A stretch of 64,000 nt of DNA from Dactylonectria macrodidyma (GCA_020744425.1 JAGMUV010000001.1:2108001-2172000); one strand, 5' to 3'; positions 1-13,087 are shown, counted from the stretch's first letter. Numbers and translations are program-made. The notes: generated from the letters alone by a model not told the origin.

Positions 1-3000
1 CTGACTGATGATGGAGCCTGAACGTTGCTTTTTCTTGAACTTTCGACACCCCCTCGCCGGCCAACTGGGTCACAATCCCACCAAATTGGAACTACTGGGC
101 AGCAGTCTCCACTGCAATTCACGTCCCTTGTCCGGTACCATGTACACGCATGTGCGTATGAATACCTGGTGTGTACATCGAGGACGCTTCGTGAGCACTC
201 CATCCGCTCGTGGCGCTCTTGGGGGACGCCAACTCCAACCAAACAGTCCCAACCGGCTGGTTGCGGAACTGGCATGGGGGCCGTTGAGGTTGACCAGAGG
301 GAGAGGAGGGTACACGGAGCCGACCCTAGGATATTGAACCAACTAACATAAACCGGTTGTAAATAGTTGTAGGCAAAGCCGTCTTGTTGAGGACCCGTCT
401 CTTAGGTCATTGGTTGTGATGCTGAGCGGTGATAAAAATCGGCATTCGCAGGGGTGGTATGTTGAGCCGAAACCGAGACCGAGAGACGAGACGACGAGAT
501 GGTAAGTCGGTGAGACGGTATGGAGTAGACGGTGGACGGTAGATGGGAAACGGAAGACGGAAGGTCCAAAACCAGATATCCGAGTCCCGGGAGCAGATGA
601 ACACAAGATTGGGCAAATCGTGTGGGGGACAGAGAGACATTGGCGAATGAGACCCTGGGGGCATAGATGCAGCTCGCAAGCCGCAACCTCGTAACAGGTC
701 GAACGTCAGAAGAAGCGGGTATGGTCCGTGGGCAGAAGGAACTTGAACGCCAAGTGAGGGCCGTCGTGGTCTATCGATGCTGTCTAGCCTTTGCCCAACA
801 CTCAGTTTGCTGGACGGTGGCCTTGCATGGGCTGCACCAACGAACGGCAGCCATGTGGGAAGGGGTCAAGGGATGTCGATTTTGCCTGTACAGCCACCCA
901 CCTACCATACGTAATTAGGACCACAGGTGCGATCCTCCGCCAGACCGGTATGGAGATATCCTCCCCCAGAGACCCCTTGGTTGGCTCTATCCCTGTCCAC
1001 GTGCGCCACGAGCCAGGTGCGAGTCAGACAGCCGCAGGTCAGAGCGTGTAGCTACGGGAAGGATGGCAAGGGACCCAACAAAATGGGAAAGAAAAGTCAA
1101 GGAACAGCAGCAAGTAAGAAAGCATGGCAACCAGCAAAGTTACCACCAACATGGCTTGTCAGGCAACGCCGCTTCACCAAACCGCCGTTACATCCCGTCC
1201 CCCCGCACCCTGTGACCGTTGATAACCGCTCTGGCCCCCTTGTGCCAGAGGCCGCGGTGAGCCTGACACAACCCAATATGAATTTTGAGTTGCACCCCAG
1301 TAGCATCCAAGCTCGATGCAAGCAAATCCAACGACCCCCATGGCTTTCTGCCATGTCGGTGACTTGTCCCAGATCTCGCTCCCGTGCGGTCTCGGTCCGG
1401 AGGTGGGCCCTCCCGTAGACAGCGGCACATGTAAGGGCCGCCCGAACAGGAAGGGCAGATATTGCCCAGAGCGCCTGAGCGTGCCCCCTTGCCTTGGGCA
1501 TGCGGGATCTGCGATATCCCAGTTTGGGCGGGGTCTATCTTACACGGAGCCCACAGCTATCTGAGCATCCGAGTGTCTGATCCACTCTCCCACCCGCAGT
1601 GTCAAGCCACCGTACCGAACTGCAGGGACATGTAGCTGGCTTGGCCTGGACTGGGCTGGGAGACCCTGTTAGCTGTCTCGTCTGAGCGTGGCCCAATAAG
1701 GCAATTACCGGCAGTGTGGATGGGTTCATCAACACACAGGTGTGAGGCGGTTAGGTAGTATTTGCGGCGTCAAGGGCGCTGGACAGGATGAAATGCGCAT
1801 TTGGGAACGACAGGCTGGGGATCCAACAGGCCCAAAAGGAGACTAACATGAGGGAATGGCTTGTCTTCAGCTCCATGCGTTGCGGGCGACTGACACCCCT
1901 GCCATGAGACGATGCTTGGTTGCTTCCATTGCCTGCGGATTTCGCGAATTCTTGTTGGCTATCATCAGATCAAGCAAGGACTACGGCGAGGCCAAGCCAC
2001 GACAAGGCCCAAGGCCAAAAGCCTAGAACTAGTCTCTGACGTACACTGAGATGCTGGGGTGCAATGCCGGTCGCGCATCTCGCAGCGGGCGCTGCTGGAC
2101 AAGATCAAGGTGGCACGACGTGGTGCATGTGGACAGGCATGATGCCTCTGTATAGGCTTGGCGCATGCGCTTAGGAGAGCCACAAGAGGGACGAAAGAAG
2201 AGGTGCATGAAACCAGGCCATGTGCATATGCGCGCCACACAAAAGGGACTGCTTTAGTACGACAGTACGTACGATGATGTTGAAGGAGCAAGGTCACGAT
2301 ATGAGTCGGTGTGTTAAGTGCATCTCTACGAAGGTGGGGGAGAAGCGCCTGGACGTCATCTCGACCCCGTGACCGAGCGGGCCAGCCCAGGGTTTGGAGG
2401 GAAGGCACGCGCATTGCATGTTGCAGTAGCAGTTTGAGTTGCCGCAGTGCAAGTATCATACATGATAGGGCAGAACTCGGGAGTACGACCCCCAGAGGCC
2501 AAAGACAACTCGTGGATCATGGGTTTCACGGAGCCGAGGCGAGACAACGTCTCTCGTCCCTCACCGGCTGTGGAGTCGAGTTAGAAGGCGCAGACGCATG
2601 ACGCCCTCATGACAACAAGCTGAGTCGGGATGGAATGACACGATGCCATTATGCAGCGGCCTGATGTGCCAAATCTCTCTTTCTTCGTCACAAGTTCCTC
2701 ATGGGATCATCAGCAACAAAGTGCCATCAATTGTCTGGTTCCGTCTTCTTCGGTGCCCAACCTCTCTCGTGGAGGGGCGGGTTGTTAGTGTTTCTGTCAA
2801 CAATCGGGAAGCGATAATGAGGTGTGAGTTGCTGATGTATGACATGGCACGGAGTCAACGGGGGCGCAACGATATCGTGAGTCTTTAGAAACCCCGTCTT
2901 GAGTGTCTCCCAGGTAGTTTGCGTGTGCATGTGCGCGTGCATGTTGCGTGTGCGTGTATAGTTCTGTAACACTAGTAACGTCCCGCCTTGTCTTCTAGTT

Positions 3001-4069
3001 GTGGCCTAACTCAGTCTCCATGCCCTCCATTCCCTTCCCTTTACTGGTAACTTAATGCACTCGGACCGATAAAACCCCATACCTGATGCAACATGTCCAA
3101 TCGTTGTAAGCACGGAGAATGGAAAAGAAAAGAAAATGATCAGAGGCCAAGAATGAAAAGCAAACACAGCCCATCTCAATAGACCGACGCGAAGCCACAT
3201 TGCGATACCCTGGTAGAGGTCAAAGTGCCGGTAATTTCGACCCGTCGACCTCAGCATCAGAAAAAAGAAAGGAGAAAGAACCAGACAGGAAGCAAGAAGG
3301 TCAGACGCCGGCGGGTTGAACAGGGGGGAGGGAGGGGCCGGACGTGCAGGGGTGATATGCGGTAGGTTGCGAGATGGTCAACCCAAGTAAGTACCTTTCA
3401 CAAGATGACATACGCCAAAAAGCAATGAGAACTAATGGAAAAATGGTAAAAAATAAAAGAACATTAGATGATATGAAATCAAAACACAGATGAACTCCGT
3501 CATGCGACCTTATTCCAGCCTTGTAGCCCCAAATGGAGACACAGCTCCTCTAATGATTTCCCAAGTTCGTTGTCGCACAAGCCGGTGGTTGGACGGAACG
3601 GCGGACGGAGGAAAAGTCGGAGGTGCAACCGGAGGTGAGGCGGACAACCCTGGAAGCGGAAAGCCGGTTCGGCGGCGGCGATGCTATTTGGTGCGAAATG
3701 ATGCATGTCCGCCCTTGTCCATCGACTCTTTTCCCATCCATAATTGCCGTTGGCCCATCATCCCATCCCTTGCCTCTTTCTTTGCCATGCCATGCCATGC
3801 CCAGCCCTGCTTTCTAACTTACCAAGTGCTGCAACTGCGCCGGCGCCAGCGCCGTCGCCAACACCAACGCCACGGCCCATCCCCATCCGCCCAGGCGCCG
3901 GCGTTAACGCCACCCACATTCCGTTGAGCCGGCTCCATGTTAGTCGGAGTTTTCCTCCGTGATGTGATGTTGCTTCAGGTCCTCCCCTCGTGTCTTGATC
4001 TGCCCCGTCCCTTTCTCGTATGCATTCGGGTTCCCACGGCGACTTGTCAAAGACGACGAAAGCAGCGAT
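1..4069. other. Left spacer, no supportable gene
   Basis: No reading frame here shows a recognisable domain, a conserved splice pattern or a single favoured frame. Open stretches up to about 160 codons occur on both strands in several frames, as expected for GC-rich DNA. Simple-sequence patches include a GT-rich run near 2920-2960. The stretch 3780-3940 is pyrimidine- and GCC-rich and lies in the 3' flank of the oxidase gene. Confidence 0.6.
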
Positions 4070-5629
4070 TTAGTTAGCCCATCCGCGGGTCCAGTCCTGC
4101 AGGTCCCCGACAATCTGGTACGTGGGGTTCGCCGAGTGCCCGTCGCCGCCCTTCTTGTCCCAGCCCCACCGGTCCACATAATCGCTGCCAAGGGTGCCCT
4201 GCATCATCTCCACGACATAGTCGCCGATGACGGGCAAGAACTTCCATCCATGGAACGATCCTCCTGTGGCTAGGTAGAGGTTGTTGCAGTGCGGGTGCGG
4301 TGAAATGAGGAAGTCATGCGTTGGCGTGGATGCGTCCCTGCGTCACACCGGTCAGTATAATGTTGCTCGTCACGATGCGATGCGTAATGCAAAGGAGATG
4401 TGGGGGAGGGGAGAGGGGAGGGGTGTCTTTCGCTTCGCAATCGCCAATCGGTCTCCAACATACCAGCACATCCTATAGGCCTCGATCTTGATCTTCTCGA
4501 CCTCCTTGCCGTACAAGCCATTGAGGGTCCGGCGCGCCCGGTCCTCGAAGAACTTGAGGAACCGCGGGCCCGTCCACGTGTTGTACATGGACTGGTCCGG
4601 CACGACAGACATGGCCTCGCCGGTGGGCGGGAAGACTTGGTAGTTGGTGAAGCATAGGTCGCAGTTGAATTTGATGGTGCCATCATCGAGAATTGACATG
4701 CCTTCACCTGTAAGACAAAATAAAAAAATCATGTGTCAGCTAAAAGCTCGTGACTCGCCCGTGCGCAGCGCAGTGCGTTGTGCGACACGACGTCAGTGCG
4801 ACATATGGGAAAACCTACCTTTGACCTGCGGCAAGCAGTTCTTCAACACGGGGATGGTCGCGAACTTGTCCTTCTGCGCCCCGTGCAGTTTCGCATAGAA
4901 GCTGACGGCGCCTGTAGCCAGCAGTCTGTCTCCAGCATGGAGCTGCGTCTGGTCAGGCGCGCTCTGCGCCAGAAGCGACGCCGTCCGCGCGCCCGCCGCC
5001 AACAAGATCTTGTCTGCGCGCAACGTCGTGCCATCCCGCATATGGACGCCCAAGCAGTGGCCCTCTGTTGGCTCGCCCTTGGCTCCGATCTCAAGCGAGG
5101 TCATCTCACCCACCACGTACTCGACGCCTAGATCAACTGCCGTCTGGATCACGGCTTCGAGCGCCTTGTCGGCTCGGGCAAAGCCCACGCTGGGGTTGAA
5201 CAGGATCTTGTCCACGCCCTTGAAGTCGGCCGTGGCGAAGGCTCCGTTCCAGCGGCGCCGCACCTCGTCGACGGGCAGCAACTCCGAGTCGTTGGCAACG
5301 CCCATTTCGCGGTACGAGGCAATGCTGTCTTCACCAAATGATGTCGAGTCAACTCGCAACATGCCCACTTCGTGATAATACGTCTTGTAGAGTTCGTCCT
5401 TGCGCCAGAGCGGCATGGCCTTGGCCAGCATGCGCATGTAGAGTCTGTCTGGGTAGTCATCCCGGACAATCTTGTTGATGTCATGAGAGGCGGCTCTGGG
5501 GTTCGGGTAGGCTGTTGTGTCGACAAGCGTGACCTTGACGTTGCCCTTCTTGATGAGCGAGAGGGCGGTTGCGGCACCGAAGTTGCCAGCCCCAATGATG
5601 AGGACAGAGGGAGTAGAGGAAGCCGTCAT
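4070..5629 (-). CDS. FAD-dependent fructosyl-amine (amadoriase-like) oxidase
   Basis: Exons are 4819-5629, 4464-4707 and 4070-4337, giving 440 aa with phases that agree at both introns. The N-terminus has a dinucleotide-binding motif (GAGNFGAATAL, residues about 13-23), followed by a long FAD/substrate region. The RMCWD motif around Cys351 is where fructosyl amino acid oxidases and monomeric sarcosine oxidases attach FAD covalently. Length equals the usual 437-440 aa of amadoriases. By family, the enzyme oxidatively deglycates fructosyl amino acids, releasing glucosone, an amine and H2O2. Many relatives are peroxisomal with a C-terminal SKL-like tripeptide. This one ends in WAN, so no PTS1 is visible and it may be cytosolic. 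A sarcosine or pipecolate oxidase is the alternative; the substrate is not decided by sequence alone. Confidence 0.88.
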
Positions 5630-5748
5630 GATGGATGTCGAGTATGTCTAGTTAGCCAATGCAAGGCATGAGATATGAGAGAACCCCTTGGGAGTAGATA
5701 GAATGGCTTGTCCGGTAGATCGTGAGCAGCAATGGCGCGCGCGGCGGC

Positions 5749-5762
5749 AGCTTTATATTATT
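5749..5762 (-). promoter_or_regulatory. TATA-like element upstream of the oxidase
   Basis: On the minus strand the sequence reads AATAATATAAAGC about 120 bp upstream of the oxidase ATG at 5629. It is the only clear TATA-type string in the proximal upstream region. Assignment as the core promoter is inference from position. Confidence 0.3.
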
Positions 5763-8700
5763 TTAACCTTCCACTTTCACGGGCCCCTCCCCCCTCCCCG
5801 AGTTAGTTCCGGGCCGGGCTTGAGAAGGAGGAGGCCCAATCGAACGAGTAGCGGTCGGGGAGACAACAGCGAGGTAGCTAGTCATCGAGCAGAGTTGGCT
5901 GATGAGTAGGCGAGGCAGGGCACGCGGGAAGGCAAGGCATGGAAAGGCACGTATCCGAAGCCGCGGGCTATTCTTGGCCCCCCTCCACCCCAGTTGCAAG
6001 AGAATCCCAGAAGCAACCGGGACGTACGCCAGCCACATCGTGGAGCCTATGGGTCCAGTATAACCAAAAAGAGTCCTACTACTACTAGGTAATATGGAAC
6101 GTAAAGCGTCCACGCTGCCCGGGCTGTACCACCAATCCGTGCATACGGGCCTCCCAGGGCCATAGGCTGGCGGCTCACGGGGCTCACGGCCGCGGGCATA
6201 GTGAGAGATGAGGACCAAGGAAAGAGTGAGATTGACGTGTCCCGCCGGGATCTGTCTCAATCCAACGGGTCCAGGGGGTGCAAAAAAAAAAAAGGAACAA
6301 CGGAGATCAGAAAGAAAGAAAAAAAGGGCCCAGCTTGCTTCCTAGGTTCTACGATAGTTAGGGGTCCGCCGTCGTTGGGTGCCGGGGCTGGACGTGACGG
6401 GGAGATCACGAATGAGAGCACAAGGCGGACCATGGAGAGGAGGAATGGGGACACGAGGCTGCCGGATCCCATGTCGTACGGCGGTCGTACCGTGTTTGAA
6501 GCCGGAGCGACCCCAGCGTTTCCGTATATGGAGGTACTATGTACGTGGGACAGACGGGATGACTTGCTAGTCGGTGCGGTGTTGCAATAGGCTAGTGAAT
6601 GCGAGGAGAGAGAAGAGAAGCTCCCCTCTTCGCCTCTTTTGCCTCTCTCCTGTCTCTCCCTACCTAATACGTACCACGTACGAGCTCTCTCAATTCTCTT
6701 TCCCCCCTTCTCATACTAAACGAAAAGCAAAACATCCCAGCTAAACCTGTAAAGGTTCCGCCTCGCTCCATTTCGTTTGCCAGTCTCGGGATGATTGGTG
6801 TCTCTTTTTCGTGGCGGGCGGACGGCCGCCGGACGCTTGCACGCTTCCACGCTTCTTGGTTACCCGTGTCACCCGCAAATGGTGTTTTTCGTTGAGGTAG
6901 GTTGTTAGGGCACCTGGCGGCAGCTCGCCTCGCAAGGTGACTTTAGTGCCCCTTACGTAGCACGACGACATCAGTGCTCCACTCCGCTGAAGCCGGGCAA
7001 GGCAAATAGTGCTCCCATTGTAATTAAAATCCCAATCCTCCATCGTCAATGGCCTAAATTGGCGACCGATGTGTGCTGTTGTTTGGTTGTTTGTTGCTGC
7101 GTTGTCTCCCGTGCTGCACTGCGGTCGGTTGCGTTGGCTTGGGTCTAGGTCCTGTAGGTAGGCTTTGAACGACACAGCCGCCCATGCCACTGCACTTTCG
7201 CACGTTCCAGCGTAGGCAACCCACTGAGAGGTCCCTGACATGCACCACTCTCGAAACCCACAAGCGCCACGCATTAGCGGGGTCGGCCTGTTGCGAATCT
7301 TGCGATCCCCACGAGATCTACTCTCCAGGCCATACAGATGCTGGATGGTAGTACTTCGTAAATATGACAATGGCAATCTCCTTGTGGGTACGGCTTACTG
7401 GGTACGGTTGCTGAGAATAGTGGCTACCTTGCGATTGCCAAGAAGCGGGCTAACTGATTGCTCCCTCTGTTGACTCTTCTCTCGGGCAACCATGAGGGCA
7501 TCTGCATCCCGTCCCACGTCGGACGTAGCAATGATGATGAATTATTAGACCATGCTCTGTTTGACCTTGACTCCATGACACATCCGGGTCCTCCCGTTAC
7601 CTCTTTCGAGACAAGAACATGGACAAGACTACCGGCATCTACAGACGCCGCCTCGGCCTCGGCCCCTGCTTCTCTCCTCTCTCCTCTCCGCCGTTTCCTC
7701 TTTGTCGTTGTCTCCTCTGTCTTCTCGTCTCGTCGCACGCTGGCCGACCTTGGGGCGATCCATGTTAATCCCTGGCTCGTCATGCTCTAGGCCCGCACCG
7801 TTGAGGAGCCACGTGCGCCACTTAGGGTTGGACTGTGCAGCGTAGGCAGTCAAAGCAGTGGACAATACCGGGTTTGATGGGGGCGAGAAGTGCTAATTAC
7901 TGTTCTTGGGAGCGAATGCGTGTGTGTGGAGAAGCGTAGATTGACCATTTAGATCGGATCGCAATGCCTGGTTTGAGGCTCCATCTCCAACCCTTGAACA
8001 TGGGCTCACGCAGAGTCGGTGCCCAATCAGACCCGTCAGTGCCCCTGAATCCTCCGCGACATGACATCGACATGACCAGTCGCTCTCGTCAGACCGTGCT
8101 TCCTCCCCATCTCCTAGCCCATGTCACTTCTACCCCGAGTGGCCCGTTCTCCTGATCTCCAAGTATGCCGATTCTTAACCAGGATCCCGGTCCCTTGGGG
8201 GGGTTGATCTCGCAGGGGCAACATTGATGAGGGAAGAGATTTCGCCTGACGGTGTGCGGGTTCGCCCTGACACACTTACACAGTCCTTTCCCGGTGCAAC
8301 ACACTCTCGGCAAACTTCTCCCTCAAGTGCAAATATTGCCGGCACATTTATCCTGCGCGTCATTTAGATGCCGCAGAGGTATGGAGCCAAGCCGTCCGCC
8401 AAAGCCGCCCGTCCCACCAACCGGGTGCAATCATCGTGAAGCGCAACCCTTCCAAGAATGATGAGAGGCCATGCTTTCAACCCCCCCGCTGTTTCATGCG
8501 TCTACCGAGCGGGCTCTGCCGTCTTGTTGCGTCCGACAGCATCCACGAGTTTGAGGATCCCCGTTACACACGCCAGGTGGCGGCGCTTTCTTCTTCTCGA
8601 AGGATTTGGACACCAGCATCATGGTCGTATGACTCGCAGACTCATGGCTGTGCAGCCGAGACTTCTTGGGTGCCACCGCCTTTTACCTATTTCCGGCCTC

Positions 8701-9438
8701 AGAAGACCAATGTTTCCTCGTTGGCCAGTCTGCCGAGTGCGTGACTTATCCCGTGTCGCCGCCTTGAGCATGCAAGTGCCAGCGTGATATTACTCAACGA
8801 CAGAGAAAGTTATGTGTTGGCGATTTTGAATGATGGGCTCGTTCCCTCACGAGCCCGGCTGTGCATTTGTCCCCCCTTGGCGGCTTGCGTTGGCCAACGT
8901 CCTTAGACTGACTGTTCGAGTTTCCGAGTCTTGCGAGAGGCAAGTTGAGGAGGTCTCTCTGCCGCCAAGAGGCCAAGTGGTATTCGACGAGTGATTTGGT
9001 ACTGATGATGAGAGCCGCACCAGGCCTGAAATCGCCACAGACAAAAATGACAGCAACCCAATTTCCCCCAACCCATCTTTTCCACCTCGAGTGTTATGAC
9101 CGTGATAGGTCATCTGAATTATTCCAGGACCTTGTAACTTAACTTGGGTCCCAGCTGGACTTTCTTTGTCCTGCAACTTGGAGTTGCAATCAGCGCCGTG
9201 GGGGCTGGCTGTAAATGGCACCTTGGCCGACGCGGCCTACTACTACATCGGAGGTAGGGCGCGGCCAATTGATACGTGCCGCATATCGGGTAGCCCAGAC
9301 ACTCCGAGTCGCCTTGCATCCCTCACCGGCCACCCTCTTCTTCCAATCACAATCTAGTCTAGAGAGGCGGGCAACTGACCGGTCATAGCCATACCACACC
9401 AAAAGCAAGTACACGTCTAAGGTCTCACCGCAACGTCA
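5763..9438. other. Spacer with simple-sequence tracts
   Basis: About 3.7 kb between the oxidase and the zinc-finger gene. It contains an A-tract near 6281-6293 and a CT-rich tract near 6610-6715. Open frames at 6741-7274 (minus) and 8436-8787 (plus) are the longest, and only the first is listed separately. No transposon termini or RNA gene were seen. Confidence 0.5.
6741..7274 (-). CDS. Possible hypothetical protein, 177 aa
   Basis: A single open frame from an ATG at 7274 to a stop at 6741. The C-terminal half is basic (Lys/Arg-rich, many Thr/Ser) and contains the phrase MEDWDFNYNG near its middle. No domain, signal peptide or membrane segment is visible, and no splice evidence supports it. 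The frame is open further upstream without a better ATG. It may be a chance ORF in GC-rich DNA. Confidence 0.2.
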   Translation of the reverse strand: MRGACGFREWCMSGTSQWVAYAGTCESAVAWAAVSFKAYLQDLDPSQRNRPQCSTGDNAATNNQTTAHIGRQFRPLTMEDWDFNYNGSTICLARLQRSGALMSSCYVRGTKVTLRGELPPGALTTYLNEKHHLRVTRVTKKRGSVQASGGRPPATKKRHQSSRDWQTKWSEAEPLQV

Positions 9439-10525
9439 TCAGGTCATAGCACGGTGCTTCACAGTGGCCTTGTGTCTCTCTAGGCCGTCTCTGCGGGCAA
9501 ACTTTCGCTTTTTGGGAGGGTTTGGGCAGCCAGGCACCTCGCAGTGCCAGGGCTTCCGATGTTTGTTGCAGTGTTGTCTGCGTTGCAGGTTAGCGGATCA
9601 TGAACGTTTCCGTTGTATCATGGACACAGTGGCAAGCATACGCAAAAGATGAATTCCGGTCAAAGAGCACTAGATTGCCGTCCTTGTCCACCCCACCCTT
9701 GTCGCAACGATGTGCCAGGGGGCAGTAGTATGAGCCCTTGCCTCTTTGCTTTAGAGCGTCCATGTCGATCCTGGCGAACTGCTCGTCCTCGTCCTCCTCG
9801 GAGGATTCCGACATGATCGACGCAAGCTCGTCGCCAGGTGAGAGCGGACCCGGGGAAATTTGCGATGAGGCAAGTTCGCCCTGGTTGGCGCGGGCTCTCG
9901 TCTCTGCCTCGCTTGCCGCTAACGAGGGCCGCGACAGAGGAGTTCGCTTCACCTCGTAGGGCGAGAAAGCGGTCTGATGAGCGGGCGAATCGGCGGGGGG
10001 CGGAGGGGGAGTTGGCACCCATATCTCCTGGACCTCACGTGTGAACTTCTCGGTGAGATCGCGGATTTTGCTATCAAGGTACGTTAGCCGTGTTCGGTTA
10101 CAATGGTTACAGCACGTTGTTGAACGATAGGCGCGTGTGAGCATGCGAGGTTGGGGATTGTCTCACCAGAGCTTTCGAATCTCTACATCCATAAGCACGA
10201 TGGCGGAGAGCTCAGAGACGTGGTTGCCCAGCCTGGACTGCTCATGCACATCGACAACTGCCATCTCCACATGCGATCCACGAACCAGGTTGTCGGTCAA
10301 GCGGGACCATACGCGTGACGCTTGCATCAAATAGTCGCCCATGTCACTGATTAGAGTCTTGGGCTGAGCCGGCGTGGTTGAGGAGGGCCTTGAGGCCGGC
10401 GGTGCTTGGGCCGTGACTTCCCTTGCAGCAATTTCCAGCTGACGACGGACCAAGGACTCTAAAGAGCTGGTGGGCGCGGCATTGATTCCGGACTCGAAAA
10501 CGTGCACCACTGATGGGATCGACAT
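9439..10525 (-). CDS. C2H2 zinc-finger protein
   Basis: Exons 10167-10525, 9642-10070 and 9439-9577 give 308 aa with consistent phases. The in-frame region upstream of 10525 has only a TTG, so the ATG (MSIPSVVHVFES) is chosen as start. The N-terminal 120 residues are helical-looking. A Pro/Ser-rich segment with PTPPPPP follows, then an acidic Ser/Glu patch (SESSEEDEDEQ). Two C2H2 fingers are formed only after splicing the last intron. The first runs from CPLAHRC to HCNKH. The second is CEVPGC ... RRDGLERHKATVKH, a classical fungal finger. Splicing restores the His ligands of finger 1, which supports the 64-bp intron. Likely a nuclear DNA-binding regulator; target unknown. Confidence 0.78.
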
Positions 10526-11766
10526 GGTGATGGACTGGGTCAAGGACTCAAGCAATGGAGCAAGCGATGGAGCGAGCGAGGTTAATTAGGGTCTGACTAT
10601 CCACGGGGCCAGCGAAGCCACGGTTCCGGCCCAGTGCGCTGGGCCAACCACGCGGGACCTAGTGGTAGCGGGCACCTGTAGCGCCTTGTAGCGGGCACTC
10701 AGGGTAGCTTGGGCAGCTGGTGCACCGAGACTAAAAGGCCTTAAGCGCAAGGGAATGGCCGGGGCCAGCTTCGGCGCGGCGCGGAGAAGGCGGGAGATGC
10801 GAAAAGCTCTTGCAAGAGGGAGGGGGAGGGATGGTGGACAGCAGAGGACCGAGAGCAGAGGACAGATGGAGGGCCAAGTCTGGGGGGGTAGGACTCGGGC
10901 TCTCAGCAGAAGAAAAGGGATGCGCAGGTCGGCACCAGAGGGCAAAGCGTGACGGCTGGTAGATATTCATAGGCGGGATTGCGTAGCAGTGAACTTTTGC
11001 TCGGGGCGGGCCCAGCAGCATCCGTCGGCACACCCTCGAGCTTGTTTTCTTAGGAGGCGGGAAGCGGGAAACGGGAAACGGCTCACAGACGGTGGACGGG
11101 AAGGACTGGTGGCACACGGGTAGCTGAAGTAGCTGTAGTAGCCGTAACCTCGGGCGGGCTGTGGGCGGCTGCTCGCGTTTTTGCAGGCGTCGTGAGCGCT
11201 GTGGTCTGCGGGAGAGGGTGACGGTGAAGACGAATAGGGATATTTCGACAGCGAGACGAACAGCGAGACGGACGGCCTGGGCACTGGATTTTCTCGCCGC
11301 TGGGCTCTTGGACAGTGGTTCTTATGAGGCCGGTGAGAGGCAAGACACGCGGTACGGGCACGGGCGCAGCTTTTCGGACGGGATGGGTGACGGACGGGTG
11401 ACGGGTGACGGATGATGGGGCAAGAGGAAACAACGTTAATGCGGGAAGAGACAACAAGTCCAGGGCAACGCTAATGCATCCGGGGGGCCACCAGCCGTCT
11501 CACATCCTGTACCTTGGGAGCCAAGCACTGTCTCCTGTACAGTACGGCCTAAACCCTAGGTAGATTTGTACCCAGAGGCTTGAGTACCCCTACCTAGGAT
11601 AGTGCCCAAGAGTCCCCTAGGAGAGCCATATTCAGCCCTCAACAGCCTCTGAGACCCTCTAATAAAACCCTCTGAGGCCCCTCCAAAGACCCTCTCAGAC
11701 TTCGAGGCCAGTTGATCCGCCCCCGTTGCGGGCGTCTCTCAGCACCATAGGGCCCCCTACCTATCT

Positions 11767-11814
11767 AGTCGATCGCCCAGTCGATTCCCAGTCGATCCCC
11801 AGTCGAGCAATCCC
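11767..11814. repeat. Four imperfect 11-12 bp tandem units (AGTCGATCCCC)
   Basis: Consecutive units begin AGTCGATCGCCC, AGTCGATTCCC, AGTCGATCCCC and AGTCGAGCAATCCC. They are read directly from the sequence in the intergenic region upstream of the transcription factor gene. Function unknown. Confidence 0.75.
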
Positions 11815-13087
11815 TGGCCACTCGTTTTCCCATCGCCTACTAGCTAGGCATGTACCTGACTGTACTGCACAAAATTCATAGGTCACTCAAGGTCCGTGTG
11901 TTTTCCCGTGTTGCCCTCGTGTGTACCGTCTGGGTACTCGCTTTGGGTCACATCTCCACCGAGTTGTTCGCTTGCTGGCCTACACACCCTCCACACGCCC
12001 CTTCCCCAGTCCATACACCAGTGACCGAATGTCGACCGCCTTGCATAGGTAGGATTAATTACGACGAGTACCTGCACTGAGTGTCTTTGTACCGTCCGGG
12101 TAGAGTACCGTACCACGTGGTACTGCCTACTCCTTGCTGTACTCACTATCATTTGGGGCTCTAGCGCACTAACACGCCCGCCCCTCCCCCATGTCCATCC
12201 ACCTCGACGCCAGAGGCGCGAGAGGCGCGGCAGACGAACGTGGGTGTGATGGTGGGTGAGACTCCTCGTCAATTTGCCTGCCCTCTCGATCGCGGGATGC
12301 CAGCTCTGTGTTCGCGATCGCGAAGCGGCGTGCTACTAACCATTGGAAAAGCACCGTTTAATGCCTTGGTGCCAAGGTTGCGATTGCGCCTGGCCCGGAG
12401 CTTAAGAGCTCCTCAGATGTGGGGGGCGGCGTTGCGTCCAACGGTCAGGGCTTCAGTCGCCAACACGTCCACTATCAGTCTGGCAAACGGGGTCTCGTAC
12501 ACGCTCGACGCCCTACCTTAAGTGCTTGGGTCGACGTGCCTTTTAATGCAGGTGTCTCCCCAGACTCGCTCACACCATGCTCATGCTCTTCCTGACTCTG
12601 CTACAACACCCCTCGGTTGTCTCCTCGCCCGCCCCCTTCCCTTCCTCTTGTTCTCTCCTTTGCCCCCCGCAATCCCAGTGCTGAGTGGTCCCCCCCCTTC
12701 TCTGATCCAATCCACTCCTTGGCGAGCGCGGATTTGGCCTTGAAGCGAACCAGTCTGTTGGTATCCTGAAGGGTCGCCGCACCTTACCGAGAGAACTTGC
12801 CCCCCCAAGCCCCCTCCCCCCAGTCGGTCCCGGCGCTTCTGCCCCCGTCTGAACGGTCGACTTTTCGTCTTTTTCTGGTCCGTGGCCTTGTCATCACCCG
12901 GCCTTGTTGTCGCCCGGCCTTCGCCTTGTCGTCTCTCAGGTTATTGTTCTCGCCGCGCCGCATCAGCTGCCGTCTGCCGTGCTGCTGTGCGACCCGACTA
13001 CCCGGCCTCAACTCACTCGGTCACGACCGTCCAACTGTCCCGGCCACCTCCGACTGGTGCCACTCCATCTTGTTCTCTCTCTCTCCC

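Noticed and set aside
10586..11457. Pro/Ala/Arg-rich minus-strand ORFs upstream of the zinc-finger gene.
   Set aside because: Overlapping frames with similar biased composition, unsupported starts and no splice logic. Probably promoter or leader DNA.
11530..11600. CCTAAACCCTAGG strings suggesting telomeric repeats.
   Set aside because: Only isolated CCCTA-like words, with no TTAGGG array. They belong to the scattered CCTAGG palindromes.
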